64,000 nucleotides of DNA from Vibrio tasmaniensis (GCF_024347635.1 NZ_AP025510.1:1550001-1614000), one strand, 5' to 3'. Shown: positions 1 to 9,903, counted from the first letter of the stretch. A program made the numbers and translations. Notes: generated by a model not told the origin, from the sequence alone.

Positions 1-484
1 TTTCCAAACCAAATTCTTCCGCAACCTTTGGCGCCCAAGCGATCGCGGTACCATGTCCGCCAATCAGTGAAATACTTCCGCTGAGTAGGCCAAAGACAGG
101 CTCTAGGCCAAACATCGATGCGACAGAAATACCGACGATGTTCTGCATAATCATGAAGAAGATAGTGATTGCTAGCAAAATCACCAAGGGCTTTCCGCCT
201 TTAAACAGGTCTTTCAAACTTGAGTTAATACCAATCGTGGTAAAGAAGTAGACCAATAATACATCGCGGGCAAATAGATCAAACTGCACTTCGATTGAGG
301 TCGTCGCGTAAAGTGCCGCGAACAGGAGCGATGCCAAAATCCCGCCAGAGACAGGTTCAGGAATACTGAACTCTTTCAAAAAACCGATGACTTGATTAAG
401 CCTTCGTCCGACAAATAGAACCACGATCCCCATGGTCACAGCAAAGAATGACCCGAGATGTAAGATGTTGTTTTCAAATTCCAT
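1..484 (-). CDS. gltS: Sodium/glutamate symporter GltS, N-terminal part (runs off left edge)
   Basis: Reading the minus strand from the ATG at 484 gives about 161 residues before the window ends. The start is MEFENNILHLGSFF. It has several hydrophobic segments and the motif GGHGTAIAWAP near residue 145, characteristic of the GltS (ESS) family. GltS imports glutamate with Na+ across the inner membrane. The C-terminal half lies outside the window, so integrity cannot be judged. The gene is monocistronic as far as can be seen, with the patatin gene starting its own unit upstream in the same direction. Confidence 0.85.
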   Translation of the reverse strand, partial: MEFENNILHLGSFFAVTMGIVVLFVGRRLNQVIGFLKEFSIPEPVSGGILASLLFAALYATTSIEVQFDLFARDVLLVYFFTTIGINSSLKDLFKGGKPLVILLAITIFFMIMQNIVGISVASMFGLEPVFGLLSGSISLIGGHGTAIAWAPKVAEEFGLE

Positions 485-560
485 AGTGATCCTTGTAAAG
501 GTGAAGTTATGACGTAACTTTAGTTGCCCAAACGTGCGTTAATAAGCAACTAGATTAGCA

Positions 561-1934
561 TTATTTGTTGCGTTCAAATGATAAGAAGTTTCGGAATTCC
601 GGATCGGCAACAAGTTGTTTGTTACCTTCTTCAATCAATAGGTCGACGTTTTCTTTGTCTATCATAAAGTCCGTCGGAATTTGATTGAGTAGATATCGCT
701 TGGCGCTGTTGTCTGATTTATTCAAGCTGATCTCAATGAAGTAGGGTGAGATCTTAAGATCTTGCTGAGAGGCCAGTTCTTGCCAAGATTGCAACTCGTC
801 AACGATCAAATCTTTTGTTGTGTCGTTATAGCGATGCAACTGGATATCGGTAATGACATCCACCGTTTGTTTCACGGAAGGCGCTTCAATTGACTCTCCA
901 ATGCCCGACTCTGGCGTCGTCGATGCATCAACCGAAATGATGACGATAGGGCGTGCGTGTTGGTAGTTGTACAAGTTTTTCAACTCTTCGTTGTCGTTAT
1001 AACGCAAATATTCAAACATTTCATAAACCGACAACAAACCAAGATTATCAGTAATCCCGCCATCGACAAGGTGTAGATAACTCACATCATCCTTATTGCT
1101 ATAGGACTTTAGCGATTTGATCAGATTTCTATTGCGATAACTCGTGGCTTCAAATGAAGGCTGTAAATGCTCTGATTTGTCACAGTCATTTTTGTTTTCT
1201 AGTACCACAGGTGTGAAAACGAAAGGCACAGCAGAAGAAGCCGTCACCGAACTGGACACTGAATAACTGTTCAAGTCTGAACAAATGAGGTCAAAATACT
1301 CTTGTGTGAATGAAAAACGTGAACCTGTTGAAATATCGGTCGCGTTAATGACAATATAGGGTGCGTCTTCTCGGTGCATGTCGGCAAATGTACTTTCACC
1401 GAAGATGTTGGCTTTGTAATAGTCGGTAGCTTTGTCTGTTCTGGTGGCGTACGAGAACCAATAAGTCGGAGATAAAAGGATGGAGAACAGATCTTTCGAG
1501 ACTTCGTGATAAAGGAACGTTTCTTCGTAATCTTCGAATATCTGGTCACCATACAAACCATAATACGCAGCGGTAAAGCTGCCACCGGATACCGAACTGA
1601 TCATATCAACTTCTTCTAACAGATTGACCGTTTCACCATTTACTTCGATGTTGGTGTCGCGCAATGCTTGCAACACACCATATGAGAGCGCCGCCGCACG
1701 CGTGCCGCCACCAGAAAAAGAGAGGATCAACGTAACTTTGCTATTGGGGTTATTGAAGCTCTTCGCTGTGTAGGCTTGATTCTGCTGCGCAGTAGATGGG
1801 CTTGTGTTGGTTGCTTTGTTTTTAGCGCTACAGCCTGAAAGGGCAAGCGAGAAGGCCACTAACAGTGAAACTTTCGTGAACCCTTTAAAATCGAGGCTAG
1901 GTGTGTTGAATGTGTTTACTTTGTTTTTTGACAT
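561..1934 (-). CDS. Patatin-like phospholipase, lipoprotein
   Basis: The 457-residue protein has a hydrophobic signal ending in a lipobox (LALSGC), so the mature protein is probably lipid-anchored. Patatin hallmarks are visible: the oxyanion loop SGGGTRAAA near residue 75, the nucleophile elbow SSVSGGS (GxSxG variant) near residue 115, and the catalytic-dyad motif DGGITDN near residue 295. It should hydrolyse acyl esters of phospholipids or lysophospholipids in the envelope. I chose the ATG at 1934; four codons upstream there is an in-frame TTG but no convincing ribosome binding site for either. It is shorter than and not clearly the same as V. cholerae VolA. Substrate unknown. Confidence 0.85.
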   Translation of the reverse strand: MSKNKVNTFNTPSLDFKGFTKVSLLVAFSLALSGCSAKNKATNTSPSTAQQNQAYTAKSFNNPNSKVTLILSFSGGGTRAAALSYGVLQALRDTNIEVNGETVNLLEEVDMISSVSGGSFTAAYYGLYGDQIFEDYEETFLYHEVSKDLFSILLSPTYWFSYATRTDKATDYYKANIFGESTFADMHREDAPYIVINATDISTGSRFSFTQEYFDLICSDLNSYSVSSSVTASSAVPFVFTPVVLENKNDCDKSEHLQPSFEATSYRNRNLIKSLKSYSNKDDVSYLHLVDGGITDNLGLLSVYEMFEYLRYNDNEELKNLYNYQHARPIVIISVDASTTPESGIGESIEAPSVKQTVDVITDIQLHRYNDTTKDLIVDELQSWQELASQQDLKISPYFIEISLNKSDNSAKRYLLNQIPTDFMIDKENVDLLIEEGNKQLVADPEFRNFLSFERNK

Positions 1935-2022
1935 AGCGCATTTCAAACTAACGTTGTGATTGAGTGAAAGGCGATTTTCGTTGATATCTAATATGCCATC
2001 AATAGTACCACTTGTGATTCAG

Positions 2023-2142
2023 TGTCATGATTTTCATAACAATCTAGAGGCAATCAAGCTTATTTAGAACTGTTTACAGGCATCTTTGGTAATCTAGAGT
2101 TATCTTCATCAATTTGGAGCTATCTCCAGTAATTCATAGCGA
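2023..2142. repeat. Degenerate 20-nt tandem repeat just after the GST stop codon
   Basis: Reading the plus strand, successive 20-nt blocks at 2123, 2103 and 2083 share TCTnnrgnAATnnAkAGnTA. Blocks at 2063, 2043 and 2023 continue the period with more divergence. The array begins 7 nt after the stop codon of the glutathione transferase (stop at 2150-2152, minus strand). It occupies most of the gap to the patatin gene. No terminator hairpin is obvious here. Confidence 0.55.
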
Positions 2143-2149
2143 CTTAATC

Positions 2150-2821
2150 CTAGCCAAAAAGACAATCTTGCTTGGTTTCATTCCACAAAGGGTATTGCTT
2201 CATGACTTGGGTGTAGAGCTTACTGTCGAGGTGCGCTCTTAACCAACGTCCTACGTTTTTATATTCAGATTGCACAAACCATTTCTTTTCGACTCTCACG
2301 AACTGGCTGACAAACGGCATCACAGCAAAGTCGGCTAGGCTTGGCGTTTCTCCAAAGAAGTAAGGCTGATTGGTGAGTAGAGCTTCTAACTTGCTGATGA
2401 ACCCTTCACAGGCCTGTCGACGTTGTTCAGTATCGATGTTTCGGTAACGAACAGACGCTCTGTACTTTTCCAAGTGGCCAATAAAATCTTCATCGTTGGT
2501 TTTGATGACCTGGTGGACTTGTTGGCTAAGTGTTGGGTTACTTGAACGCAGAAGATCTTGAGGATCGTTTTTTTGAAGCGCCCAGATCATCACATCTAAG
2601 CTCTGTTCGATGATTTGACCATCTGGCAATACCAATACTGGAACAGTGCCTTTTGGCGAACTGGCCAATAGTTCGCTAGGCTTATCTTTGGTAACGATTT
2701 CTCTAAGTAACACTTTTTGCTGGGATAAGGCGATCCCCATTCTTCCTCGCATAGCGTAAGGGCAGCGTCTTAAAGAATAAAGGATAGGTAAATCGAATTC
2801 ATTTGGCATTATTGAGGTCAT
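2150..2821 (-). CDS. Glutathione S-transferase family protein
   Basis: The protein of about 223 residues has a thioredoxin-fold N-terminal half with LYSLRRCPYAMRGRM (a CPYA redox-like motif near residue 20), the cis-Pro element GTVPVLV, and the glutathione-binding EQS. An all-helical C-terminal half follows, with SLADFAVMPF as the usual N-capping Asp region. It is a cytosolic transferase or reductase of the GST superfamily with unknown substrate. The start could be the ATG at 2821 or the one at 2809; no strong ribosome binding site separates them. It is divergent from the U32 gene across about 90 bp. Confidence 0.85.
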   Translation of the reverse strand: MTSIMPNEFDLPILYSLRRCPYAMRGRMGIALSQQKVLLREIVTKDKPSELLASSPKGTVPVLVLPDGQIIEQSLDVMIWALQKNDPQDLLRSSNPTLSQQVHQVIKTNDEDFIGHLEKYRASVRYRNIDTEQRRQACEGFISKLEALLTNQPYFFGETPSLADFAVMPFVSQFVRVEKKWFVQSEYKNVGRWLRAHLDSKLYTQVMKQYPLWNETKQDCLFG

Positions 2822-2913
2822 TTAGTTTGGAAAGTGTTGTTAGGTGGTAAAGAGATCGTGTTGTAGGTAGAATACGCGCCTTAAAAATTATAAGTAAGTG
2901 AGCGACTTCAAAA

Positions 2914-5169
2914 ATGAGCAGAAAGATTGAGTTATTAGCCCCAGGTGGCGATGTCGAGGCGATTAAAGCCGCTATCGTGGCCGGTGCCAATGCGGTTTAT
3001 TGTGGTTTAGACACCTTCAACGCTCGTAACAGAGCCTCTAACCTTTCGTTAGATGAGTTGAATGGTGTGATTCGCCTTGCTCATGAATATGGTTGTGAAG
3101 TGTTTCTGACTCTTAACGTTGTGCTGCTGGAGCATGAAATTAAGACTATCACTAAATTGCTGAACCAACTGGTGAACACCAAACTAGACGGCATCATCGT
3201 TCAAGATCTTGGTTTATTTGATTTGGTGAAAAAGCATTTCCCATCGTTAGATGTTCACGCATCGACTCAGTTAACGACGCACAACGAAGGCCAGATTAAG
3301 TTCTTGTCTAAGATTGGCGCAACACGCGTTAACTTGTCTCGTGAATTGAATCTGCCAGAAATCAAAATGCTGACGGAAGTGGCACATGATCACGATGTAC
3401 TGACAGAAGTGTTTGTACACGGTGCTTTGTGTATCGCATTCTCTGGTCAATGTTACTCAAGCTCAGTAAGTGTGGGTAACTCAGGTAACCGTGGCCGTTG
3501 TAGCCAAGCATGTCGTGATGAATACGAAATCACAAACGCGGGCAACAAGTTCCCACTCAACTTGAAAGATAACTCCGCTTACTATGACCTACCTGAATTG
3601 GTTGACGCGAAAGTTGACTCGTTGAAAGTAGAAGGCCGTATCAAAGGCGCACACTACGTATACACAGTAGTTGATACGTGGCGCAAACAGATTGATAGCT
3701 TTGTAGAAAGTGGTTTGTTGATCGAAGACGATTCGAACCTGCACAAAGTATTCAACCGTGATTTCACCAACTCTTTCCTTAAGGGCAACCTAACGAAAGA
3801 CATGTTCATTGATAATCCTCGTGACAACAGCATGAATTACGCTGTAGATAAAGCGACGAAAGAGAACAATGAAATCTCTGTTGTGCAAATTCAAGAAGTG
3901 ACCAGCGATCTTTACGAAGCTAAAAACGCCCTAGGCAGCGAAATGCGCGACAAGATCGAGTTCCTTGATATTCGTAAAACACCCGTGTCATTGTCGTTTA
4001 GCGCTAAGGTGGATCAACCATTTACGGTGACAGTGAACACACCAAAAGAAAACTTTACGGTTCAATCTCAATCGTTGTTGGCGACAGCTAAAGAGACTGC
4101 GATTACTCAGGCGTTACTTGAGAAGCGTTTCAAGTCAGTGAAGAGTGCTGTTCATACGCTTGAAAACTGTAACTACGACAACTTAGATGAAGGTCTGATT
4201 CTTCCTTTGAAAGAAGTGTCGGTCTTAAAAGACGAAATCGATTTCATCTTAAACGGTTCTGTGAAAGTGATTAAGCACGTTGAAGTGCCAGCACTGCCTC
4301 AGCAACCGAAGGTGAACGAGAAGCCAACCATGTCGATGCTTATCGCTGATGTGGAAGACTTGCACCTGTGTGACGTAACTGATGCGGATGTTTACTTCAA
4401 ACTGCCTGAAAGCTTCAAGAAGCGTTGTAACAAGTACATCGACATCTTGGCAGCAAACCCACGTTTGATTCCTTGGTTCCCAGCAGTATTGATCGGCAAA
4501 GACTACGACGAAGCGGTTCGTATTCTTGAAGAGATCAAGCCAGCTCGTATTGTGACCAACAACACGGGTATTGCTTACAAAGCTTACGAAATGGGTATCG
4601 AGTGGGTTGCAGGTCCGTTCATGAACACGACCAACTCTCACGCATTAGTGACTCTGCAAGAAGAGCTTAACTGTGCCGGTGCTTTCATTTCGAACGAGAT
4701 CAACAAAGGTCAGATTCGTCATATTCGCCGCCCAGAGAACTTCAAACTGTTCTACAGCATCTACCACCCAATCTTGATGATGACCAGCCGTCAGTGTTTC
4801 TTCCAAAGAACTGTCGGTTGTAACAAGCCAAGCATCGAAGCGGGTTGTATGTTGAAGTGTGAGAAAGCGACCACGATTACTAACGTGAAAGGCATCTCTT
4901 TCGCGGTTGATAAACAGAAGGGCGGCTACCCAAGCATTTACAACCACGAGCAGTTCTTAAACCATGACGCTGTAACGGATTTCTCTGGTCTGTTCGACGA
5001 GTTTTTCATCGACCTAACCAACATCGGCGCGGGTTCGAAAGAAGTACAAGACAAAGTAGAGCTGATCAAACACTTCCAAGGTTTGATTGACGGCGTTGAT
5101 GGTTCACAACAGAACCTAGAGCAGATGGTTGAAGTTCGAACTAACGCTCAATACGTGCAAGGCTTATAG
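2914..5169 (+). CDS. U32 family peptidase-like protein (RlhA-related, long form)
   Basis: The protein has 751 residues and starts MSRKIELLAPGGD with the TIM-barrel U32 pattern. The conserved segment EVFVHGALCIAFSGQCY near residue 170 and the cysteine-rich NRGRCSQACRDEY near residue 195 match the U32 signature with Fe-S-ligand-like cysteines. Further cysteines occur late (RQCFFQRTVGC, GCMLKC, around 630-655). U32 proteins include RlhA, which hydroxylates 23S rRNA C2501, and UbiU/V/TrhP, which hydroxylate ubiquinone precursors or tRNA. The N-terminal half most resembles RlhA, but the protein is longer than E. coli RlhA, so the exact target is inferred only as 'probable hydroxylation factor'. 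Confidence 0.75.
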   Translation: MSRKIELLAPGGDVEAIKAAIVAGANAVYCGLDTFNARNRASNLSLDELNGVIRLAHEYGCEVFLTLNVVLLEHEIKTITKLLNQLVNTKLDGIIVQDLGLFDLVKKHFPSLDVHASTQLTTHNEGQIKFLSKIGATRVNLSRELNLPEIKMLTEVAHDHDVLTEVFVHGALCIAFSGQCYSSSVSVGNSGNRGRCSQACRDEYEITNAGNKFPLNLKDNSAYYDLPELVDAKVDSLKVEGRIKGAHYVYTVVDTWRKQIDSFVESGLLIEDDSNLHKVFNRDFTNSFLKGNLTKDMFIDNPRDNSMNYAVDKATKENNEISVVQIQEVTSDLYEAKNALGSEMRDKIEFLDIRKTPVSLSFSAKVDQPFTVTVNTPKENFTVQSQSLLATAKETAITQALLEKRFKSVKSAVHTLENCNYDNLDEGLILPLKEVSVLKDEIDFILNGSVKVIKHVEVPALPQQPKVNEKPTMSMLIADVEDLHLCDVTDADVYFKLPESFKKRCNKYIDILAANPRLIPWFPAVLIGKDYDEAVRILEEIKPARIVTNNTGIAYKAYEMGIEWVAGPFMNTTNSHALVTLQEELNCAGAFISNEINKGQIRHIRRPENFKLFYSIYHPILMMTSRQCFFQRTVGCNKPSIEAGCMLKCEKATTITNVKGISFAVDKQKGGYPSIYNHEQFLNHDAVTDFSGLFDEFFIDLTNIGAGSKEVQDKVELIKHFQGLIDGVDGSQQNLEQMVEVRTNAQYVQGL

Positions 5170-5220
5170 GGTTAAAGGTTTATAGGGTACAAGGTCTATA
5201 GAGCTTAAACGCTTATAAGC
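5161..5220. repeat. 16-nt imperfect tandem repeat containing the U32 stop codon
   Basis: The units GGCTTATAGGGTTAAA (5161), GGTTTATAGGGTACAA (5177), a 17-nt third copy from 5193 and a partial fourth run directly out of the coding sequence. The TAG of the first unit is the actual stop codon, so the following units duplicate a TATAG stop context. It lies between the U32 gene and its terminator. Confidence 0.6.
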
Positions 5221-5237
5221 GCTGCGAACCAATAAAC

Positions 5238-5271
5238 AAAAAGCCACTCAATTCAAATCGAGTGGCTTTTT
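5238..5271. terminator. Bidirectional intrinsic terminator
   Basis: The inverted repeat AAAAAGCCACTC / GAGTGGCTTTTT with a 10-nt loop is flanked by A-run and T-run. It sits between the convergent U32 and thioesterase genes and can serve both. Confidence 0.85.
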
Positions 5272-5313
5272 AATGTCTGAAATTTTCTGAGTCTTTTTTA
5301 ATCAGCTAACACG

Positions 5314-5778
5314 TTATTCCGTCACGGCTTCTTGTTTGAAGCATGGGCTTTTCAACGTGTTCATCTTTTCAATTTCGTTGGTTAAGCGTAGTGAGAGCAG
5401 GGCTTTTTGGTTTGAAGCAAAATCAAACATCACGATAGTCGCGGTGCCAATGGTCGTCAGTTTTTGCTGAGTCTTACTGACAATCGCGTATTCCATGGTG
5501 AATCGGTCATCTTGAATATCAGTGACACGAGAGCCAATCATCAACGTATCTGGATACGTGACTGGGCGGAAATATTTACAGTAAGTGTCACCAAGAACAG
5601 GGCCAACTTTGGTAATCGCCATCTCTTCCATCAGCTCTACATGCTTAAAAAAATCTAAGCGAGCGGTTTCGAAATAGCGAAAATATACGGCGTTGTTAAC
5701 GTGATTGAGTGCGTCCATTTCTCCCCAAGCGACAGGGATTTCTGTTACTACCGGGTAGTCAGATAATAGTGCTTCCAT
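5314..5778 (-). CDS. Acyl-CoA thioesterase, 4-hydroxybenzoyl-CoA thioesterase family
   Basis: The 154-residue single hot-dog-fold protein carries the signature WGEMDALNHVNNAVYFRYFE near residue 18, with the catalytic Asp in MDALNHVNN. It should hydrolyse an acyl-CoA thioester in the cytoplasm; substrate unknown. The length is typical for the YbgC-like group. The gene stands alone, followed by the shared terminator at 5238-5271. Confidence 0.85.
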   Translation of the reverse strand: MEALLSDYPVVTEIPVAWGEMDALNHVNNAVYFRYFETARLDFFKHVELMEEMAITKVGPVLGDTYCKYFRPVTYPDTLMIGSRVTDIQDDRFTMEYAIVSKTQQKLTTIGTATIVMFDFASNQKALLSLRLTNEIEKMNTLKSPCFKQEAVTE

Positions 5779-5928
5779 GCGAACTCTCTTATTGTTATCT
5801 GCGGGATAAGTTGTTATTGGAATAAAAACCCTACCGTTAAATTAACAAAACTGCAACACGTGTAATTTAAGTTTTTGAAGCTTGAAACCACACAATGTCA
5901 GGGACTTAGTTGCACATCCACTCAATGT

Positions 5929-7764
5929 TTACACATTAAGGTGTTTGAATTGCAGTTCAACTAAGCGTTGGTACAATTCGCAGCTATTGATGAGAGACTG
6001 GTGGTCGCCGATGTCTACTAGCCGGCCTTTATCGAGCACCGCAATCTGGTCGGCGTGTTTAATTGTTGATAAACGATGAGCGATAATGATCGTCGTTCTG
6101 CCACGCATTAACTCTTCTAAAGCTTGTTGAACGTGATGCTCACTTTCGCTGTCTAGTGCGCTGGTTGCTTCGTCCAACAATAGAATGTTTGGATCTTTTA
6201 GGATGGCACGAGCAATCGCAATACGTTGTCTCTGACCACCAGAAAGCCTAACACCGCGTTCACCAAGAAAGCTGTGATAGCCTTCAGGTAGGTTTTGGAT
6301 GAACTCATGTGCATGTGCTTTTTTAGCGGCCTCGATAACTTGCTCGTCCGTTGCTTCAGGGTTTCCGTATCGGATGTTATGGAATACATCGTTACTGAAC
6401 AGAGCAGGTTGCTGCGGTACAAGCGCCATCTGCTTTCTTAATTCATTCGGATCAAACTGATTCAGTTCAACACCGCCTAACGTTACTTTGCCTATTTGTG
6501 GGTCGTAGAAACGTTGCAGCAGTTCAAATAGGGTCGTTTTACCTGCACCAGACGGGCCAACTAAAGCCAATACTTTACCTTCATGGGCAGTTAGTGTGAG
6601 GTTACTTGTTGCGGGTTGGTCCGGTCTTGATGGGTAACAGAAGGTCACATCATCAAAAGCGACTTCTGGTGTCACGTTATCCAGTGATGTTGGATTTTCT
6701 ACAGGCGCAACAATGTGGCTTTCAACTTGTAGGATCTCGATTAATCGCTCTGTCGCACCTGCCGCGCGTTGCAATTCACCCATCACCTCAGAAATCGTAC
6801 CTAACGATGAAGCCACCATTATCGCATAGAAAACAAACGCAGCCAGATCACCCGCCGACATGGTACCGTTGATGACATCACTACCACCAACCCAAAGCAT
6901 GCCTGCAATCGCACTGAACACGATAACAATCACACCAGAGATAAGAATCGCGCGTTGTTTTACACGTTGGCGACCAATCTCATAAGCCTTTTCTACTTCA
7001 ATTGCGAATGACGCTTTCTCTTGCGCTTCTCGGCTGTAGCTTTGCACCGTTTTGATGTGTTCGATCGCTTCGCCGGCATAAGAGCCCACATCAGACATCG
7101 AATCTTGACTTTGACGGGATAGGGCTCTCACTCGTCGACCGTATACCAAAATCGGAATCAGGATAAACGGCACTGAGGCTAACACGATCAGCGTTAGCTT
7201 AATGTTGGTCGCGAACAGCATGATGATTGCGCCAATACACATTAATGCACAGCGCATCGCCATAGAAAACGACGAACCAATAATGCTTTGGAGCAGGGTT
7301 GTGTCGGTTGTGATGCGTGACATGATGTCGCCACTGCCATTGGTTTCAAAGTAACTAGGGTGAAGCGTCACAACGTGATTGAAAACTGATAGGCGAATAT
7401 CTGCACTCACACGCTCCCCAACAGAAGAGACTAAATAGAAGCGGAAGAAAGTACCAATTGAGATCAACACGACCACGACCATGATGAATTGAATCGCGCT
7501 GCCTAAATCTGATAACGATTGTTGGCTGAAGCCTTGGTCGATCAGAAGACGGATACCATGCCCGACCGAAAGGGTTAAGCTTGCCGTGAAGATCAAAGCG
7601 ATCAGCGCTGCAATCACACGGCCTTGATAGGGCTGAATAAATTTGCTGAGTTCGAACAGAATACTGAGGCTTTTCTTCTCAGGTTTGGGTTCTGGCGCTT
7701 GTTGAGTAGATCGTTGAGCCGTTCGCTGAGTAGAGTCACGCGTAGAAGAGACATCGTTTTGCAT
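5929..7764 (-). CDS. ABC exporter, fused permease and ATPase (MsbA/LmrA type)
   Basis: The 611-residue half-transporter has a hydrophilic N-terminal tail of about 45 residues rich in Q/T/R. Six membrane segments span about 50-325. The nucleotide-binding domain contains Walker A GPSGAGKTT (near 405), the signature LSGGQRQR, Walker B ILLLDEATSALD and the switch His (IIIAHRLS). It works as a homodimer in the inner membrane exporting a hydrophobic molecule or drug. It differs from true MsbA by its N-terminal tail and by the lack of an lpxK neighbour, so lipid A is not assumed to be the substrate. Confidence 0.85.
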   Translation of the reverse strand: MQNDVSSTRDSTQRTAQRSTQQAPEPKPEKKSLSILFELSKFIQPYQGRVIAALIALIFTASLTLSVGHGIRLLIDQGFSQQSLSDLGSAIQFIMVVVVLISIGTFFRFYLVSSVGERVSADIRLSVFNHVVTLHPSYFETNGSGDIMSRITTDTTLLQSIIGSSFSMAMRCALMCIGAIIMLFATNIKLTLIVLASVPFILIPILVYGRRVRALSRQSQDSMSDVGSYAGEAIEHIKTVQSYSREAQEKASFAIEVEKAYEIGRQRVKQRAILISGVIVIVFSAIAGMLWVGGSDVINGTMSAGDLAAFVFYAIMVASSLGTISEVMGELQRAAGATERLIEILQVESHIVAPVENPTSLDNVTPEVAFDDVTFCYPSRPDQPATSNLTLTAHEGKVLALVGPSGAGKTTLFELLQRFYDPQIGKVTLGGVELNQFDPNELRKQMALVPQQPALFSNDVFHNIRYGNPEATDEQVIEAAKKAHAHEFIQNLPEGYHSFLGERGVRLSGGQRQRIAIARAILKDPNILLLDEATSALDSESEHHVQQALEELMRGRTTIIIAHRLSTIKHADQIAVLDKGRLVDIGDHQSLINSCELYQRLVELQFKHLNV

Positions 7765-8305
7765 ATGACTGCCTTAATGTGTTGTCGCTTTAAGAATAGA
7801 AGACTTGTTGTTTGTACGTACTTGTCACGAATTAAGTGCTAGTCGTTCGTAAACGTTTGTTGCTTACAAGAGAAACCATTAAAGCACGCATCGCTGACTG
7901 ATGCTTCTTAGGATACTCAATTTTCGGACTTTGATGCCTGACAAGTGAGGGAATCTTACTGTTCAAAAGGAACATTAAGCATTTAGTGGCGCTTGAAACA
8001 AAGATCAAACGAGCTATTTGATTCTAATTTTTATGCATGTGAGCGTAAGCCAATAGCGAATGGAAGCTACAGGTTCTTAGATCTTGTACTGATTTTTTAA
8101 TTGGAAGAGAAACGTTTGCTTTTTCCTCGATATCAAGCTTATCAGTAACTTGTGATTTTTGGTTATAAGACCAGTTATAGCGACTGTTTTTTACGCAACT
8201 CTCGTTACAAAAATTCAACAAAACAGTTTTTTATACATTTTTCTTGCATAAAACATCGAATTGAATAGAATAACCAACAAATGACAATTAATGCAGTATT
8301 GTGGC
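7765..8305. other. 541-bp intergenic region, ABC exporter / artP
   Basis: No credible gene is present. A minus-strand ORF of 65 codons at 8024-8221 has no family resemblance and no ribosome binding site. The right end (8220-8305) is AT-rich and should hold the artP promoter. A partial match to an ArgR operator (TG...AT-rich...ATGCA) lies at about 8284-8301. Confidence 0.5.
8284..8301. promoter_or_regulatory. Possible ArgR box upstream of artP
   Basis: AATGACAATTAATGCAGT matches the right half of the ARG-box consensus (WWATNCA) well and the left half poorly. Its position directly before the artP start and the arginine-uptake function of the operon make ArgR control plausible. One half-site alone is weak evidence. 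Confidence 0.25.
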
Positions 8306-9034
8306 ATGAGTATTCAAGTAAAGAGCATCGACAAATCATACGGTAATACCCAAGTTCTTCATGACATCAGCTTTGACTGTGGAAGTGGTGAAACCTTGGT
8401 ATTGCTTGGCCCAAGCGGCGCGGGCAAGAGTTCATTACTGCGTGTATTGAACCTGTTAGAAATCGCGGACAACGGCGAATTAGACATTGCGAACGAGCAA
8501 TTCGATTTTTCAAGCCAGATCCAAGAAAAGCAGGGGCTTAAACTTCGTCGTAAAGTTGGCATGGTGTTCCAACAATACAACTTGTGGCCACATATGACGG
8601 TGATGGAAAACTTAATTGAAGCTCCCACCAAAGTGGCGGGGTTGGATAAGCAAGAAGCGGTTAAGCAAGCTCAAGAAGTACTAAAGACACTTCAACTTGC
8701 CGACAAAGCAGACGCTTGGCCACTTCAACTGTCTGGTGGTCAACAACAGCGTGTTGCGATTGCACGTGCGCTGATGATGAAACCGGATGTGTTGTTGTTT
8801 GATGAACCAACAGCGGCGCTTGATCCTGAGATCACTAACCAAGTTGTGAGCATTATTAAAGAGCTGAGTGGAACGGGCATTACTCAAGTGGTTGTGACAC
8901 ACGAAGTTGATTTCGCGAAGAAGATTGCTAGCCACGTTCTGTATCTAGAAAAAGGGTACATCGTTGAACACGGTACCAGCGATTCATTCGTTAATCCGCA
9001 GACACCTGAGTTTGCCGAGTATTTGACTCATTAA
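8306..9034 (+). CDS. artP: Arginine ABC transporter ATP-binding protein ArtP
   Basis: The 242 residues from the ATG at 8306 equal the length of E. coli ArtP and begin [13 protein letters not shown]. Walker [10 protein letters not shown], the strongly ArtP-like [13 protein letters not shown], signature LSGGQQQR and Walker [14 protein letters not shown] are all present. It energises arginine import with ArtQ/ArtM. An upstream in-frame ATG at 8291 would add five residues absent from homologues. First gene of artP-I-Q-M; no hairpin separates it from the next gene. Confidence 0.93.
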   Translation: MSIQVKSIDKSYGNTQVLHDISFDCGSGETLVLLGPSGAGKSSLLRVLNLLEIADNGELDIANEQFDFSSQIQEKQGLKLRRKVGMVFQQYNLWPHMTVMENLIEAPTKVAGLDKQEAVKQAQEVLKTLQLADKADAWPLQLSGGQQQRVAIARALMMKPDVLLFDEPTAALDPEITNQVVSIIKELSGTGITQVVVTHEVDFAKKIASHVLYLEKGYIVEHGTSDSFVNPQTPEFAEYLTH

Positions 9035-9156
9035 ATCTGAGTTAACGCATAAGATTCACGTAACTCTCTAGATTTAGCTAAACACAACATCGATCAAAAC
9101 AATCAAATTATAAGAATGGCCACAGGCCGCTATCAAACAGTATTCGGAGTAACAAA

Positions 9157-9900
9157 ATGAAAAAGATTCTACTAGCTTCACTTATCGGCCTTTCTTCTGC
9201 AGGCATGGCTGTTAATGCATCGGCACAAGATGAAATCAAATTCGCAATGGAAGCGACTTACGCACCATTCGAATACATGGACGAGAACAACCAAATCCAA
9301 GGTTTTGACGTAGACCTAGCAAACGCACTTTGTGAAGAGATGAAAGCAACTTGTACTTTTCACAACCAAGCGTTCGATAGCTTGATCCCAGCGCTTAAAT
9401 TCAAACGTTACGATGCGGCTATCTCGGCAATGGACATCACTGAAGCGCGTCTTAAACAAGTAAACTTCTCTAACGCTTACTACGACAACTCAGCAGCATT
9501 CATCTCTATTGAAGGCAAAGTTGCAGACCAAGCAGCACTAGAAGGTAAGCGTGTTGGTGTTCAAAACGGTTCAACTCACCAAAGCTTCCTACTTGAGCAA
9601 ATGGCTGGCGTAACAGCGGTTCCTTACTCAAGCTACCAAGATGCATTCATCGACATGAAAAACGGTCGTATCGATTCAGTATTTGGTGACACAGCAGTAG
9701 TAGCCGAATGGTTCAAAAAGCAAGACAACCTAACGTACGTTGGCGACCAAGTAAAAAACCAAGAGTACTTCGGTAACGGCTTTGGTATCGCAGTAAATAA
9801 GAGCAACCAAGAACTTGTAGACCAGCTGAACGTTGCACTTGCAGCAGTGAAAGCGAACGGCGAATACGACAAGATCTTCAACAAGTACTTCGGTAAGTAA
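9157..9900 (+). CDS. artI: Arginine-binding periplasmic protein (ArtI/ArtJ type)
   Basis: The 247 residues include a signal peptide (MKKILLASLIGLSS...NASA, cleavage near 23). The typical solute-binding fold of family 3 follows: EATYAPFEYMDENNQIQGFDVDLA and, later, YDKIFNKYFGK at the C-terminus. It captures arginine in the periplasm and delivers it to ArtQM. It is 122 bp downstream of artP and 3 bp before artQ. Ligand assignment rests on the art operon context and overall likeness. Confidence 0.9.
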   Translation: MKKILLASLIGLSSAGMAVNASAQDEIKFAMEATYAPFEYMDENNQIQGFDVDLANALCEEMKATCTFHNQAFDSLIPALKFKRYDAAISAMDITEARLKQVNFSNAYYDNSAAFISIEGKVADQAALEGKRVGVQNGSTHQSFLLEQMAGVTAVPYSSYQDAFIDMKNGRIDSVFGDTAVVAEWFKKQDNLTYVGDQVKNQEYFGNGFGIAVNKSNQELVDQLNVALAAVKANGEYDKIFNKYFGK

Positions 9901-9903
9901 TTT

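Noticed and set aside
5929..7764. ABC exporter as lipid A flippase MsbA
   Set aside because: No lpxK neighbour and a long hydrophilic N-terminal tail; better left as a general exporter.
8024..8221. Minus-strand 65-codon frame between the ABC exporter and artP
   Set aside because: No ribosome site, no family resemblance; lies in AT-rich DNA upstream of artP.
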